A stretch of DNA of 64,000 nucleotides. It comes from JAPPLG01 sp965199935. GTDB taxonomy: Bacteria > Bdellovibrionota > Bdellovibrionia > Bdellovibrionales > UBA1609. Where the stretch lies: positions 62,001 through 126,000 of the forward strand of contig CBDATD010000002.1 of NCBI GenBank assembly GCA_965199935.1. Direction: 5' to 3'. This document shows, piece after piece, positions 1-7,593 of this stretch. The notes beneath the pieces are model-generated. The model did no database searches. It worked only from the letters and a program-made list of their open reading frames with translations, and was not told the DNA's origin. The position numbers were made by a program, and so were the translations under genes. Every line of letters begins with the position of its first letter. Position 1 is the first letter of the stretch.

Positions 1-509
1 CTACATTATTATAAAAAAATTTTAAGGATTAAACATATCTATATATTTACACTATTGTAAAACAAGCTTCAAATTTTTTCTGATGATATGAAAAATGTAA
101 AAAAAGATCTTAATATAGCTAATATTTTAGGGTTTTGATACTTTATGTAGTCTGGGTGTTATCTCTTTAAAATTGATCGAGAGGTTTGGTTCTTTTCTAA
201 AATTTTAACGGGATTTTCCGGTTACGATAGGTTATCAGCGGTTACTAGTGGGTGAATAGGAGCGGTTTTGGTTAGTTTTGGGCTTATTTTTCGGCCTTAA
301 AATGCCGTTTTTAGTCCCGTCCACCCCGCCACTGCTTTTTTAACTCATTGAAAACACTAGGATTTTTTGGGGTGAAATAAAATTTTGCGTGATTTTTTTA
401 AGCTGTAATAAATAACTTTACTTAGTTTTACTCAATAATGAAAACTTTAATATAGTGCATTGGACCTCGTTTTTATCTCTTTTTTTTGGAGGCAGTCTCT
501 TTTTGAGAG
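1..509. other. Non-coding left end with repeat copies
   Basis: AT-rich stretch with no convincing reading frame. It holds two repeat copies. One (about 122-146, containing ATTTTAGGGTTTTGA) recurs at about 2515-2539. The other (212-330) recurs at 3386-3506. The GC-rich end of the second copy, 315-330, is identical in both places. Nothing else is recognisable. Confidence 0.6.
212..330. repeat. Left copy of diverged ~120-nt direct repeat
   Basis: About 119 nt that align with 3386-3506. Both start with GATTTTCC, share GGTTATCAGC and a following GTTAC or GTTACA, and end in the identical 16-mer TCCCGTCCACCCCGCC (315-330 and 3491-3506). The last part resembles the T-stem and acceptor end of a tRNA, as expected for an integration-site remnant. 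That reading is inference, since no integrase gene lies in between. Confidence 0.55.
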
Positions 510-1208
510 TCAGGAATATTTCCATTCAAAGATTTTATATTCACTAGGCTCACTACTTTGAATTATTTTAAATTGCATTCCATTTGGAACAAAAATAATT
601 TTTTTAAAAATCTTCCTTATATAAAATAATAATTGATCCTCATTGCTTTCAATTTTTTTAAAAATAGGTTTGTTTATATAGTCTTTGTCCATTTTCATGA
701 TGATTGATTCGTAAGCTATTGCAAGCCAATATCCTTCATATTTGCATTTGTTCTTTTTTGATAAAATACTAACTAAGCGATCATATATAAATAGTTTTAT
801 GTTTTCTGCTTTAGTACCGTCTGAAAAAATTTGGTCATTGAATTTTCGATCAAAGTTTTCAAACACAAAAGTTCTTGAAAATTTATCTTTTTCTTTCATA
901 TCTTTTTCTCTCTGTTCATCTAAAATTCTAGAAATTTCTATTTTCTGCTCAGTTGCTTCATTAAAGTATAGAATTCCATCAAAGTGATGATCTAATGTGT
1001 GATTTCCAGTCCATTTTACATGAGATGCTTTATAATGTTTTGCTAAGTCTAAAAGAACAGAAGTTTCATCACAAGCCGTTTGCATTCCTTTTATTTTTGT
1101 CAAAGGGTTTTCTTGTTGTATGCTATCTTTGATAAAATTAGAGAGTTCTTTTTCAAAAACAGTCACTGGCAGTTTTTTTTGAAAAGTTTCATAAAAGCGT
1201 TGTACCAT
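510..1208 (-). CDS. Hypothetical protein beside broken methyltransferase
   Basis: A 232-residue protein I do not recognise. It is rich in Lys, Glu, Ile and Phe, with no signal peptide or membrane segment, so it is probably cytoplasmic. The start lies 288 bp from, and divergent to, a broken C5 cytosine methyltransferase gene. In small type II restriction systems the endonuclease is often placed this way and often has no detectable relatives, so a restriction enzyme is a possible role. I see no clear PD-(D/E)xK or HNH motif to support that. Base composition is more AT-rich than the core genes, consistent with acquisition. The reading frame is intact although its neighbour is broken. Confidence 0.5.
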   Translation of the reverse strand: MVQRFYETFQKKLPVTVFEKELSNFIKDSIQQENPLTKIKGMQTACDETSVLLDLAKHYKASHVKWTGNHTLDHHFDGILYFNEATEQKIEISRILDEQREKDMKEKDKFSRTFVFENFDRKFNDQIFSDGTKAENIKLFIYDRLVSILSKKNKCKYEGYWLAIAYESIIMKMDKDYINKPIFKKIESNEDQLLFYIRKIFKKIIFVPNGMQFKIIQSSEPSEYKIFEWKYS

Positions 1209-1278
1209 TTAATGATATTCTCATATTTATGTTAAAGTTATAATTCAAAAAATCTGTCTAAATTAGTTATCAACGGGG

Positions 1279-1296
1279 TGACAGGTGAAGCTGTCA
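1279..1296. other. Small inverted repeat between divergent genes
   Basis: TGACAG (1279-1284) and CTGTCA (1291-1296) form a perfect 6-bp stem with a 6-nt loop. It lies in the 288-bp gap between the divergent hypothetical gene and the methyltransferase remnant. It could be an operator or an RNA hairpin. No T-run follows, so it is not an obvious terminator. Confidence 0.3.
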
Positions 1297-1496
1297 GGCA
1301 AAAACACTCAAAAAAGAAGTCTTTTTATCTTGTAAATCAGGAACTTATCTTACAGTACTCAAAGTGTAATCATAAAAAATGCCTTATTTGGCAAGTAAGG
1401 TAGCTTTTCAAGGTTTCTCTGAGTTCATAATGCAATACATTACTATAGTTGTTAAGGTAATTCTGTAAGTGTATTTTTACAAATAGGAAGGTCTCT

Positions 1497-2089
1497 ATGA
1501 AAGAACCCACTTTTGTTGATCTATTTTCTGGAATTGGCGGCTTTAGATTGGGCATGGAAAAAGCTGGTTTTTAGATGTGTATTTTCTGTTGAGATAAACA
1601 AACACTGTCAAGAAGTCTATAGAAAGAATTTTAAGGATATTCCTGAAACAGATATAACAAAAATACCCTTATCTAGTATTCCAAAACATGAAGTATTAAC
1701 TGCCGGCTTTCCATGTCAATCCTTTAGTATTTGCGGCAAAAGAAAAGGCTTTAAAGATGAAAGAGGGAATTTATTTTTTTCGCATTTGTGAGATCATTCA
1801 ATTAAAACAGCCAAAGTTAGTTTTTTTGGAAAATGTCAAATATTTAATTTACCACAACAATGGAGAAACTTTGAGACAGATGTTATCCGAATTATGTGAA
1901 CTTGGTTATTATGTGAATTTTAAAATTTTAAACTCTCTTCATTTTGGAGTACCCCAAAATAGAGAAAGAATCATTATTATATCTTCAAATGAATTAAAAC
2001 AGGATTTGGATGAAGCAATTGAATATTGTTCTAAACGATTACAGAAAATCTATCTGGGAAAAGGATTCTGTAAAAACTTTAAAATCTGA
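1497..2089 (+). pseudogene. DNA (cytosine-5-)-methyltransferase, frameshifted and truncated
   Basis: Remnant of a C5 cytosine methyltransferase of the M.HaeIII/Dcm type. The ATG at 1497 follows a good ribosome site (AGGAAGG, 1483-1489) and starts motif I, VDLFSGIGGFRLGMEKAGF. The frame then stops at 1572. Motif IV with the catalytic Cys (AGFPCQSFS) continues in the next frame. Motifs VI (VFLENVKYL) and VIII (GVPQNRERI) lie in the third frame. Removing one T from the T5 at 1568-1572 and one from the T7 at 1774-1780 restores a continuous protein. The target-recognition domain and motifs IX-X are missing, so even a repaired frame would be incomplete. It is almost certainly inactive. Confidence 0.85.
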
Positions 2090-2312
2090 TAAGAGTTTAA
2101 GTATAATTCTTAGTAAAAAATTTAATATAACAATTAGAAGAGCAGATAAAATTACTAAAATACTTTATTCTATAGAGAAAGGGAATTTTTCTATAGATTC
2201 TCTTTCGAAATCCTTACAAGTTTCTTCAAGAAGTATAGAAAAAGATATGCGATTTTTAAAGCAACATGGATTTATTGAATTTGAAGGTTCTCGTAAATTT
2301 GGAAAAATATAA
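2010..2312 (+). pseudogene. Winged-helix HTH fragment
   Basis: An open frame of 100 codons whose second half (about residues 45-95) looks like a winged helix: a run ending in SLQVSSRSIEKDMRFLKQHG, followed by FIEFEGSRKFGKI. This pattern is typical of the C-terminal HTH found on AlbA/Schlafen-type and some Fic-type regulators. The start overlaps the methyltransferase remnant in another frame, and the upstream half does not look like a natural N-terminus. I read it as the surviving tail of a larger regulator. It might still be translated, but no clear ribosome site is visible. Confidence 0.45.
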
Positions 2313-2387
2313 GTTGACTGAAAAATATAGAAAGTTGAAAAAGAAATTATAGGGTATATGATGTTTATTTATAAAAGTTCGGTATAA

Positions 2388-2444
2388 ATGGCACAATCAG
2401 GCTACTGGTGCCATACTGAAACCAGTAGCAGACAGGCCTGGTTT
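2388..2444 (+). promoter_or_regulatory. Three overlapping, mutually exclusive hairpins
   Basis: Stem 1 is ATGGCAC (2388-2394) with GTGCCAT (2408-2414). Stem 2 is GCTACTGGT (2401-2409) with ACCAGTAGC (2421-2429). Stem 3 is AAACCAG (2419-2425) with CTGGTTT (2438-2444). All are perfect, and each shares bases with the next. Such chains are typical of attenuators and riboswitches. No known riboswitch consensus is recognised. Confidence 0.4.
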
Positions 2445-2607
2445 TGTGGCTAAAAATTCTTTACAATAAAAGAGAAAAGGCCAAAAAATGTGTCAAAAAA
2501 AGATCAAAAAATTGATATTTTAGGGTTTTGAAGCTTTATAAAGGGCAACAAACACATAAATTTCACTTGATTTTTCATGAAACACGTCGATAATAAACAA
2601 TGACATC

Positions 2608-2656
2608 CCCACTTGTTTCGGTGAGTGGGTGCGAGCAGGCGAGAGCCTGCTTTCGC
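2608..2656 (+). promoter_or_regulatory. Two adjacent hairpins before NYN start codon
   Basis: CCCACT (2608-2613) pairs with AGTGGG (2624-2629). GCAGGC (2635-2640) pairs with GCCTGC (2645-2650) around a GAGA tetraloop, and weaker pairing extends the stem to 2656. The second stem ends about 12 nt before the ATG, where it could mask or set the ribosome site. The GTGAGTG and GGCGAGAGCC pieces echo the elements behind tRNA-His. Confidence 0.45.
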
Positions 2657-2668
2657 GTTTTTAAATCT

Positions 2669-3325
2669 ATGAAAACTTTTATTTATATTGATGGTTTCAA
2701 TCTTTTCTATCGTTTAAAACACACTCCTTTCAAGTGGTTGGATTTAGAAAAATTATCTAAATGTTATTTACACTCCAAACAGCATGATATAATAAAAATT
2801 AAATATTTCACAGCTAGGGTGCAAAGCACATTAAAAGATCCTGTAAAAGATACAAGGCAAGATATGTATTTACGGGTTCTTAAAACTATACCTAATCTAG
2901 AAATTATTTTTGGACAGTTCAAAAAGAGAACAGTCACAGGATTGAAATGCCACTATGAAAACGAACAGTATATAGAAACAGATGAGCTTGTAACTATAAA
3001 AAAATGGGAAGAAAAAGAGTCAGATGTAAATATCGCCACTTATATTGTTGCCGATGCATCTCAATATGATTGTGCTATTCTAATATCAAATGATACAGAC
3101 TTAAAAACTCCTTTGAAATATGTTAAAGACAATCTTAAAAAAACAGTTGGAATTATCAGTCCTAGAAAAAAGATTCCTAGAGAGCTAAAAAATAACAGTC
3201 ACTTTCAAAAAAGGATTTCCAATAAAATTTTAGAGCAGTGCCAGTTTTCTGAGAAAATGAAGGATGCTAGGGGAGAGTTTTTCTGTCCGCCTAAATGGAG
3301 ACAAGAACTAAAAAAAACCTTCTAA
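2669..3325 (+). CDS. NYN-domain (LabA-like PIN) ribonuclease
   Basis: About 218 residues from the ATG at 2669. The open frame extends upstream to 2600, but that part lies in a GC-rich hairpin and does not look coding. The NYN fold is supported by the N-terminal strand FIYIDGFNLFYR, with the first acidic residue at Asp8, and by the second acidic cluster KESDVNIATYIVAD followed by CAILISNDTDLKTPL. NYN/LabA proteins are metal-dependent RNases related to PIN toxins. Several act in defence or RNA turnover. The gene stands alone, between a decayed methyltransferase locus and the right flanking repeat. The family call is firm; the substrate is unknown. Confidence 0.8.
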   Translation: MKTFIYIDGFNLFYRLKHTPFKWLDLEKLSKCYLHSKQHDIIKIKYFTARVQSTLKDPVKDTRQDMYLRVLKTIPNLEIIFGQFKKRTVTGLKCHYENEQYIETDELVTIKKWEEKESDVNIATYIVADASQYDCAILISNDTDLKTPLKYVKDNLKKTVGIISPRKKIPRELKNNSHFQKRISNKILEQCQFSEKMKDARGEFFCPPKWRQELKKTF

Positions 3326-3385
3326 GTGAGAATTTTTGCAGTAAGGGGTGGCGTTTACTCTGCCATTTTACAGAATTTTTTGCGT

Positions 3386-3506
3386 GATTTTCCAGTAAGT
3401 AGAGGTTATCAGCAGTTACAGGCGGGATGAAAGGCGGCTGTTTTGTTGAGTTTTTGAGGTTATTTAAGGCTTTCAAAACCACATCTTCTATCCCGTCCAC
3501 CCCGCC
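3386..3506. repeat. Right copy of diverged ~120-nt direct repeat
   Basis: Aligns with 212-330 (see there). Internal pairing is possible, for example GGCGGGAT (3421-3428) with ATCCCG (3490-3495), and GTTTT with AAAAC further in. The unit may therefore be a structured or mobile element end rather than a plain duplication. Confidence 0.55.
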
Positions 3507-3557
3507 GCTTTATAAAAAAATCAGAGGGCTGTAAGTCGGTCTGTACTAAAGACATAG

Positions 3558-3776
3558 CTGAAAAACATCTTCTTTTTGTCAGGCCCTGGAGGAGTTGGAA
3601 AAAGTTACTGGCTTAAATATCATTTTCCCAAGGCTAAAGTGATTGATTTACTAGATGAAGCTCTTTATCAAAGTTATTTGGAAGATATTTCTCTTTTTAT
3701 AAGGAGCTTAAAACCCTGCAGACTTATTCACACAGCCTTTCGCAGGGGCGGCGGCTCTGCCAAGCGAAACAGCTGA
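3558..3776 (+). pseudogene. N-terminal remnant of AAA_14/DUF4143-type ATPase
   Basis: Following the in-frame stop at 3555-3557, the frame encodes LKNIFFLSGPGGVGKSYW, a P-loop (GPGGVGKS), and then a stretch like the post-Walker segment of DUF4143 ATPases (VIDLLDEALYQSY). The similarity ends near residue 45, and the rest is unrelated tail sequence. There is no upstream N-terminus, Walker B or nuclease-like domain. The intact paralogue-like gene at 9433-10590 has the same arrangement. I read this as a fragment left by deletion. Confidence 0.6.
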
Positions 3777-3816
3777 GACTTCAGAAAATTGAGTAAAAAA
3801 CCGAACAGCACAGTGT

Positions 3817-4308
3817 ATGAAAAAACTGCTTTTTACAGCTGGACTGTTGAGTGTGCATTTTGCTTTCTCCAACACCATTCAGAAAAAAAATCTACTCGAA
3901 AATAAGGCGTTAAAGGTCAGCCGGCCCTCCCAAGATGTGTTGGAAGTGGTGGAAGAAGTAACAAACAATAAACAGCCTGCTGAAAATGAGACACAGGTGA
4001 GCCTTCAATTGATGGAAACTAAAAAAATAGAAAATATTGAGGATGTTGAAACCCGGCGATTGGCTCAAACCCCTGAACCTGCCCCATCTGAACCGGCAAA
4101 GAAGCTTTCTCAAGAGAAGAAACCAGCCGGCGATTTAAAGTCTTTAGTGCATGAATCCCTCTTTGAAAAACTCAGAATCAGAAGAGACCTGGATGTCTTT
4201 AATGAAGATCAGGAACACTCATCTTTGAAAGATGAAGAAACAGAGGTGCAAGAGGATTTTGGTAATGTTGAAGTTCACTGGAAACATCAGAAAGTGGATC
4301 AAAAATGA
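3817..4308 (+). CDS. Exported hypothetical protein, charged and disordered
   Basis: 163 residues. The N-terminus MKKLLFTAGLLSVHFAFS is a standard signal peptide with likely cleavage after residue 18. The mature part is rich in Glu, Lys, Gln and Pro and has no predictable fold, so it is probably a disordered periplasmic protein. No family is recognised. It precedes comM by 89 bp in the same direction. No strong ribosome site is visible before the ATG. Confidence 0.55.
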   Translation: MKKLLFTAGLLSVHFAFSNTIQKKNLLENKALKVSRPSQDVLEVVEEVTNNKQPAENETQVSLQLMETKKIENIEDVETRRLAQTPEPAPSEPAKKLSQEKKPAGDLKSLVHESLFEKLRIRRDLDVFNEDQEHSSLKDEETEVQEDFGNVEVHWKHQKVDQK

Positions 4309-4397
4309 TCTCATGTGACCAAAACTGGACATTTTGAACCGATTATAGGGCTTTTTACTGCTTTAAAGATGTCATAAAAGTTGCATACCCTTCAAGT

Positions 4398-5816
4398 ATG
4401 AGAATTATTTCTTTTGCTAAAGAAGGGTACCGTATGACTCCCTGCGAGATTGAAGTCTCCCTGACTTCAGGACTGCCAAAGGTGGATATTATTGGTTTGG
4501 CAGACCCATCTATTAAGGAATGTATTTCACGCATTAAAACAGCCTTTCATGCTCAACAATTTAAGTGGCCAAACAAAAAACAAATTACAATCAATTTACG
4601 TCCAGCCTACATTAAGAAAACCAGTCAGGGGTTGGATTTGGCAATCGCCTGTGCTTTGCTTTGGAAAACACAACAGATTGAACCCCCTATTTCTATGAGA
4701 GAGGATCAATTTATCTACGGAGAAGTGACTTTGGACGGGCAGGTGGAAGCTCCCCCCGATTGGGTTCAAATCGACAAACATCCTCTGCTTACCGGAAGAA
4801 TCACAGACGAAGAATTTTTCAATGATCTATATACTGTAGAAAATTTAAAAGAACTGTCCAACCCTCAATTTGTAGAGTCCAAGCCTTTATCACATTGGAT
4901 AAAAAGACCTGATCTTCCAGCTATTCAATTTTCAGAAAATTCAGCTTTTTTGTTAGCTGTGGCTTCCAGCGGTGAACATTCTATTCTGCTGGGAGGAGAG
5001 GCGGGTTCCGGCAAAACAACTTTGGCTGTACATATTCCGTATTTGCTTGGAAGCCCTAACGAAGAGGATTTTAAAAAAGCTAAAAAAATCTCTAAGTATT
5101 TTGGGAGCAACTTAAATTGGAGGCCTTTTATTTCTCCTCATCACAGCACTCCTCCGCTGTCGATGATTGGAGGAGGGTCTCCTCCTTTCATGGGGGAAAT
5201 CTCAAAAGCGCATTCAGGGGTGTTGTTTTTGGATGAGTATCTGGAGTTTCAATACAAGGTGCAGGAATCTTTAAGAGAACCCATAGAAAAGGGAGAAATA
5301 TGTATTTCCAGAAAGGGAGAAGGAGTGTTTTTTCCTGCTCGGTTTATGCTGGCGGCGGCGACCAACTTATGCCCCTGCGGTTCGTATGTTCCCGGAGAAA
5401 ACTTTTCATGCTCTTATTCTCTGAGAAAATGCAGATCTTGCTTGGACCGCCTGAGCGGACCTATGCTGGACCGCTTTGACATACTGGCTCTTTCTTCTTT
5501 TTGGAAAGGACCTCTAAAGGTTTCCTTGGAAAGCATTAGAGAGCGAGTGGATCAAGCAGTTTCCATGAGAAAAAAAAGACACCAAACAAAAGTTAATGGG
5601 TTTTTAAGCTGGAATGAACTCAAAAATCAAATCGACCCTTTTATTTTAAATAATATACTTCCCTCTTCAGTTTCCTCTTATAGACGTAAAATTGCAGTTC
5701 TTCGTGTGGCTAGAACGATGGCAGACCTGGAAGAGAGAGAAGAGGTCATCCCTCAGGATATTGAAAAATCTATTTCACTGTCTCTAAAGCCTTTTGATCA
5801 ACTCAGATTTTGTTAA
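4398..5816 (+). CDS. comM: ComM/YifB family AAA+ (Mg-chelatase-like) ATPase
   Basis: 472 residues, slightly shorter than the usual ~500. The N-terminal domain carries the family signature (EVSLTSGLPKVDIIGLADPS), and the AAA+ module has Walker A GGEAGSGKTT at about 199-208. The LFLDEYLEF Walker B follows near 270. The RPF-SPHHS segment, the zinc-like NLCPCG motif and the LDRFDI arginine region are also present. YifB/ComM is a hexameric branch-migration helicase that extends heteroduplex during natural transformation. The following gene is comEC and dprA is elsewhere in the window, which fits a competence role. The frame is intact. Confidence 0.93.
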   Translation: MRIISFAKEGYRMTPCEIEVSLTSGLPKVDIIGLADPSIKECISRIKTAFHAQQFKWPNKKQITINLRPAYIKKTSQGLDLAIACALLWKTQQIEPPISMREDQFIYGEVTLDGQVEAPPDWVQIDKHPLLTGRITDEEFFNDLYTVENLKELSNPQFVESKPLSHWIKRPDLPAIQFSENSAFLLAVASSGEHSILLGGEAGSGKTTLAVHIPYLLGSPNEEDFKKAKKISKYFGSNLNWRPFISPHHSTPPLSMIGGGSPPFMGEISKAHSGVLFLDEYLEFQYKVQESLREPIEKGEICISRKGEGVFFPARFMLAAATNLCPCGSYVPGENFSCSYSLRKCRSCLDRLSGPMLDRFDILALSSFWKGPLKVSLESIRERVDQAVSMRKKRHQTKVNGFLSWNELKNQIDPFILNNILPSSVSSYRRKIAVLRVARTMADLEEREEVIPQDIEKSISLSLKPFDQLRFC

Positions 5817-5854
5817 GGGTGTGTTCAAATATTTTTTTAATGTGCAAAGGGTAA

Positions 5855-6727
5855 ATGCTGGTTCTTTTTAATATTTTGATGTTTGTGAATATCTTTAGTA
5901 TGGACTTATTGCTTCCTTTGTCCGAGCATTTGAATTCTTGGTGCCTTCAACGTGTCTATCAAAGCTATCCAGCTCAAGCAGATATTTACCTGGCTTTGTT
6001 GTGCGGGAAAAGACTGCCTGCTGGAGAGTTAAGAAATGTATTTTCTCAGGTGGGATTGATTCACCTTATGGTGGTGTCTGGGGCTCATTTGATTTTTTTG
6101 GAAAAAATGTGGACTCGCCTTACTTGCTGGCCTTTTAAAAATTTGTTGATTATGTTGAGTTTAATTCTCTACACCTTGATGGCGGGGCTGCATCCTCCTG
6201 TCTTTCGGGCTTTGATGTCTTTTTTTATTTATCGTTTTTCAAATATGTTTCAGCTTTTTTGGAGTTCTTACTGGAGAATTATGTTGAGCGGAATTTTAAG
6301 TTTGATGTTTCATCCAGGATGGATATCATCCATAAGCCTTCAAATGAGCCTGATTGGAGCTTTAGGTTTTGCCTCTTCCCGCTATTCAAAATTTCTTTCT
6401 TGTGTTCTTTGCTACCTCCTGCTCCTGCCTGTCCTGAGCCAGTGGACTTCTCTTCATCCTTTGACTGCCGGGGTGAATTGGATTTTTTACCCTGTTATCT
6501 CTATCACTTTATTTCCTCTGTCTGTATTCAGTTTTATTTTTCCCTTCTGCTACTTGATCACTTCTTACCTCTGGCTCAAGTTGATTCAATTTTTAAAACT
6601 GCTGCAGCCTTTTCTGGAACAAACTCCTTTTTATATTTATCCTATAGAAGGGCATTGGATTTGGCTTTATATCGGCCTTATATTTTTAGTCAGCCAGGGG
6701 GTGTTGATTTGCCGGCGAAAAAATTGA
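5855..6727 (+). CDS. comEC: ComEC/Rec2 competence channel, N-terminal part
   Basis: 290 codons of hydrophobic protein with about seven membrane segments. It contains the competence-domain hallmark (HLMVVSGAHL), so it is the channel half of ComEC, the inner-membrane DNA uptake protein. ATG 5855 follows AAAGG. The frame closes at TGA 6725 directly after CGA-AAA-AAT. Reading one base back at this A-run continues, without loss, into the metallo-beta-lactamase half. So this is either a broken gene or a -1 recoded gene. The usual N-terminal OB domain is absent or very short. Confidence 0.8.
   Translation: MLVLFNILMFVNIFSMDLLLPLSEHLNSWCLQRVYQSYPAQADIYLALLCGKRLPAGELRNVFSQVGLIHLMVVSGAHLIFLEKMWTRLTCWPFKNLLIMLSLILYTLMAGLHPPVFRALMSFFIYRFSNMFQLFWSSYWRIMLSGILSLMFHPGWISSISLQMSLIGALGFASSRYSKFLSCVLCYLLLLPVLSQWTSLHPLTAGVNWIFYPVISITLFPLSVFSFIFPFCYLITSYLWLKLIQFLKLLQPFLEQTPFYIYPIEGHWIWLYIGLIFLVSQGVLICRRKN
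6718..6727 (+). promoter_or_regulatory. Candidate -1 slippery site A-AAA-AAT-TGA
   Basis: In the zero frame the codons are CGA AAA AAT TGA. The heptamer A-AAA-AAT fits the X-XXY-YYZ rule for -1 slippage and the stop codon comes next. GGGGG at 6698-6702 could act as an internal Shine-Dalgarno sequence, but it lies about 15 nt upstream, a little far. No stable downstream hairpin is evident. Confidence 0.35.
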
Positions 6728-7500
6728 AATTATTTTTATTTGCCCCTGTTCTATTTTTATTTTTATCTTTTTTATTTTATGAAAAGGAGAAGTTTAAAGA
6801 GGATCAGTTGGTGGTATGGAATACCGGGCAGGGGCAAATGGTGACGTATTTGTCAGACTCGCACTGCCATCACTTTGATATGGGAGGGGAAAAATTTCCT
6901 AAAAAGAAAATTTTTAAATTGTGCCGGCACCGGAAAAACAAAGTTTACTATACCCATTGGGATTGGGATCATATTAACTTTTCCCTTAAGGCCAAGCGTA
7001 TTTTTCCCTCCCTCTGCCGAGTGGAGCTGCCTCGGCAGGTGCTTCCCCGCAGTCATATAAAACGGAAAATGATTCAAAGAATTCCTCTTTGCGCAGTTCA
7101 AAGGCATCCGAGCATTAAGGATCTGATTTGGCCGGATTCTGTCCGCCCTAAAAATTCCAATGAGTCCAGCCGTATTTTTATTATTAAAAATAAAGTTCTG
7201 ATTCCAGGGGACTCCAATGATCGGATGGAAAAATATTGGAGTCCTCTCATTAAAGATCCTATTCAAGTTTTGGTTGCCGGCCACCACGGAAGCCGGTCCT
7301 CCACTTCAAATACACTGCTTAAGAATCTTCCTCAACTGAGTTTAGCTGCGGTCAGCGCGCGTAAAAAACGTTATGGGCATCCTCACTCTCAAACCATCCG
7401 AAGGCTCAGAAAAAGAGGGGTGCCTTTGCTCAGTACTGAAGATTTTAATCATATTCGTATTTCTTTAGGGAAGGGCAGGCCGGTTGTCCGCTCTTTTTAA
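6724..7500 (+). CDS. comEC: ComEC metallo-beta-lactamase domain, -1 frame
   Basis: Continuation of comEC in the -1 frame from codon TTG 6724. It begins with a cationic stretch and a last membrane segment (LFLFAPVLFLFLSFLF). A metallo-beta-lactamase-like nuclease domain follows: WNTGQGQ, THWDWDHIN (the H-x-D-x-D-H site), IPGDSN and GHHGSRSSTS. In ComEC this domain is thought to degrade the non-transported strand. The open frame extends back to 6259, but that part overlaps the N-terminal frame and is a shadow. No ribosome site is seen near 6724, so independent translation is unlikely. Confidence 0.75.
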   Translation: MKLFLFAPVLFLFLSFLFYEKEKFKEDQLVVWNTGQGQMVTYLSDSHCHHFDMGGEKFPKKKIFKLCRHRKNKVYYTHWDWDHINFSLKAKRIFPSLCRVELPRQVLPRSHIKRKMIQRIPLCAVQRHPSIKDLIWPDSVRPKNSNESSRIFIIKNKVLIPGDSNDRMEKYWSPLIKDPIQVLVAGHHGSRSSTSNTLLKNLPQLSLAAVSARKKRYGHPHSQTIRRLRKRGVPLLSTEDFNHIRISLGKGRPVVRSF

Positions 7501-7593
7501 TTTTTCCAAGATATGCTGCATGAGCGTATTTGTATCACTTCACTTGATCTGGAATTTCTTACAAAAGAAGAGTTTCGATACAATGCGAGATGC

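Larger units (their letters stand above)
2313..2668. other. Leader region with overlapping hairpins
   Basis: Gene-free gap before the NYN gene. It contains three overlapping inverted repeats at 2388-2444, a repeat copy at about 2515-2539, and two stem-loops at 2608-2629 and 2631-2656 just before the start codon. No small gene is convincing here. Confidence 0.5.

Noticed and set aside
212..3506. Integron cassette array with attC-like sites
   Set aside because: The ~120-nt repeats lack the GTTRRRY and RYYYAAC ends, and no integrase is present.
6259..6723. Upstream part of the long frame that ends at 7500
   Set aside because: It overlaps the real comEC channel frame, whose membrane segments and competence motif are clear. 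Only the part after 6724 is coding.
6853..7287. 144-codon minus-strand frame over the comEC nuclease domain
   Set aside because: Antisense shadow of a region with clear metallo-beta-lactamase motifs on the plus strand.
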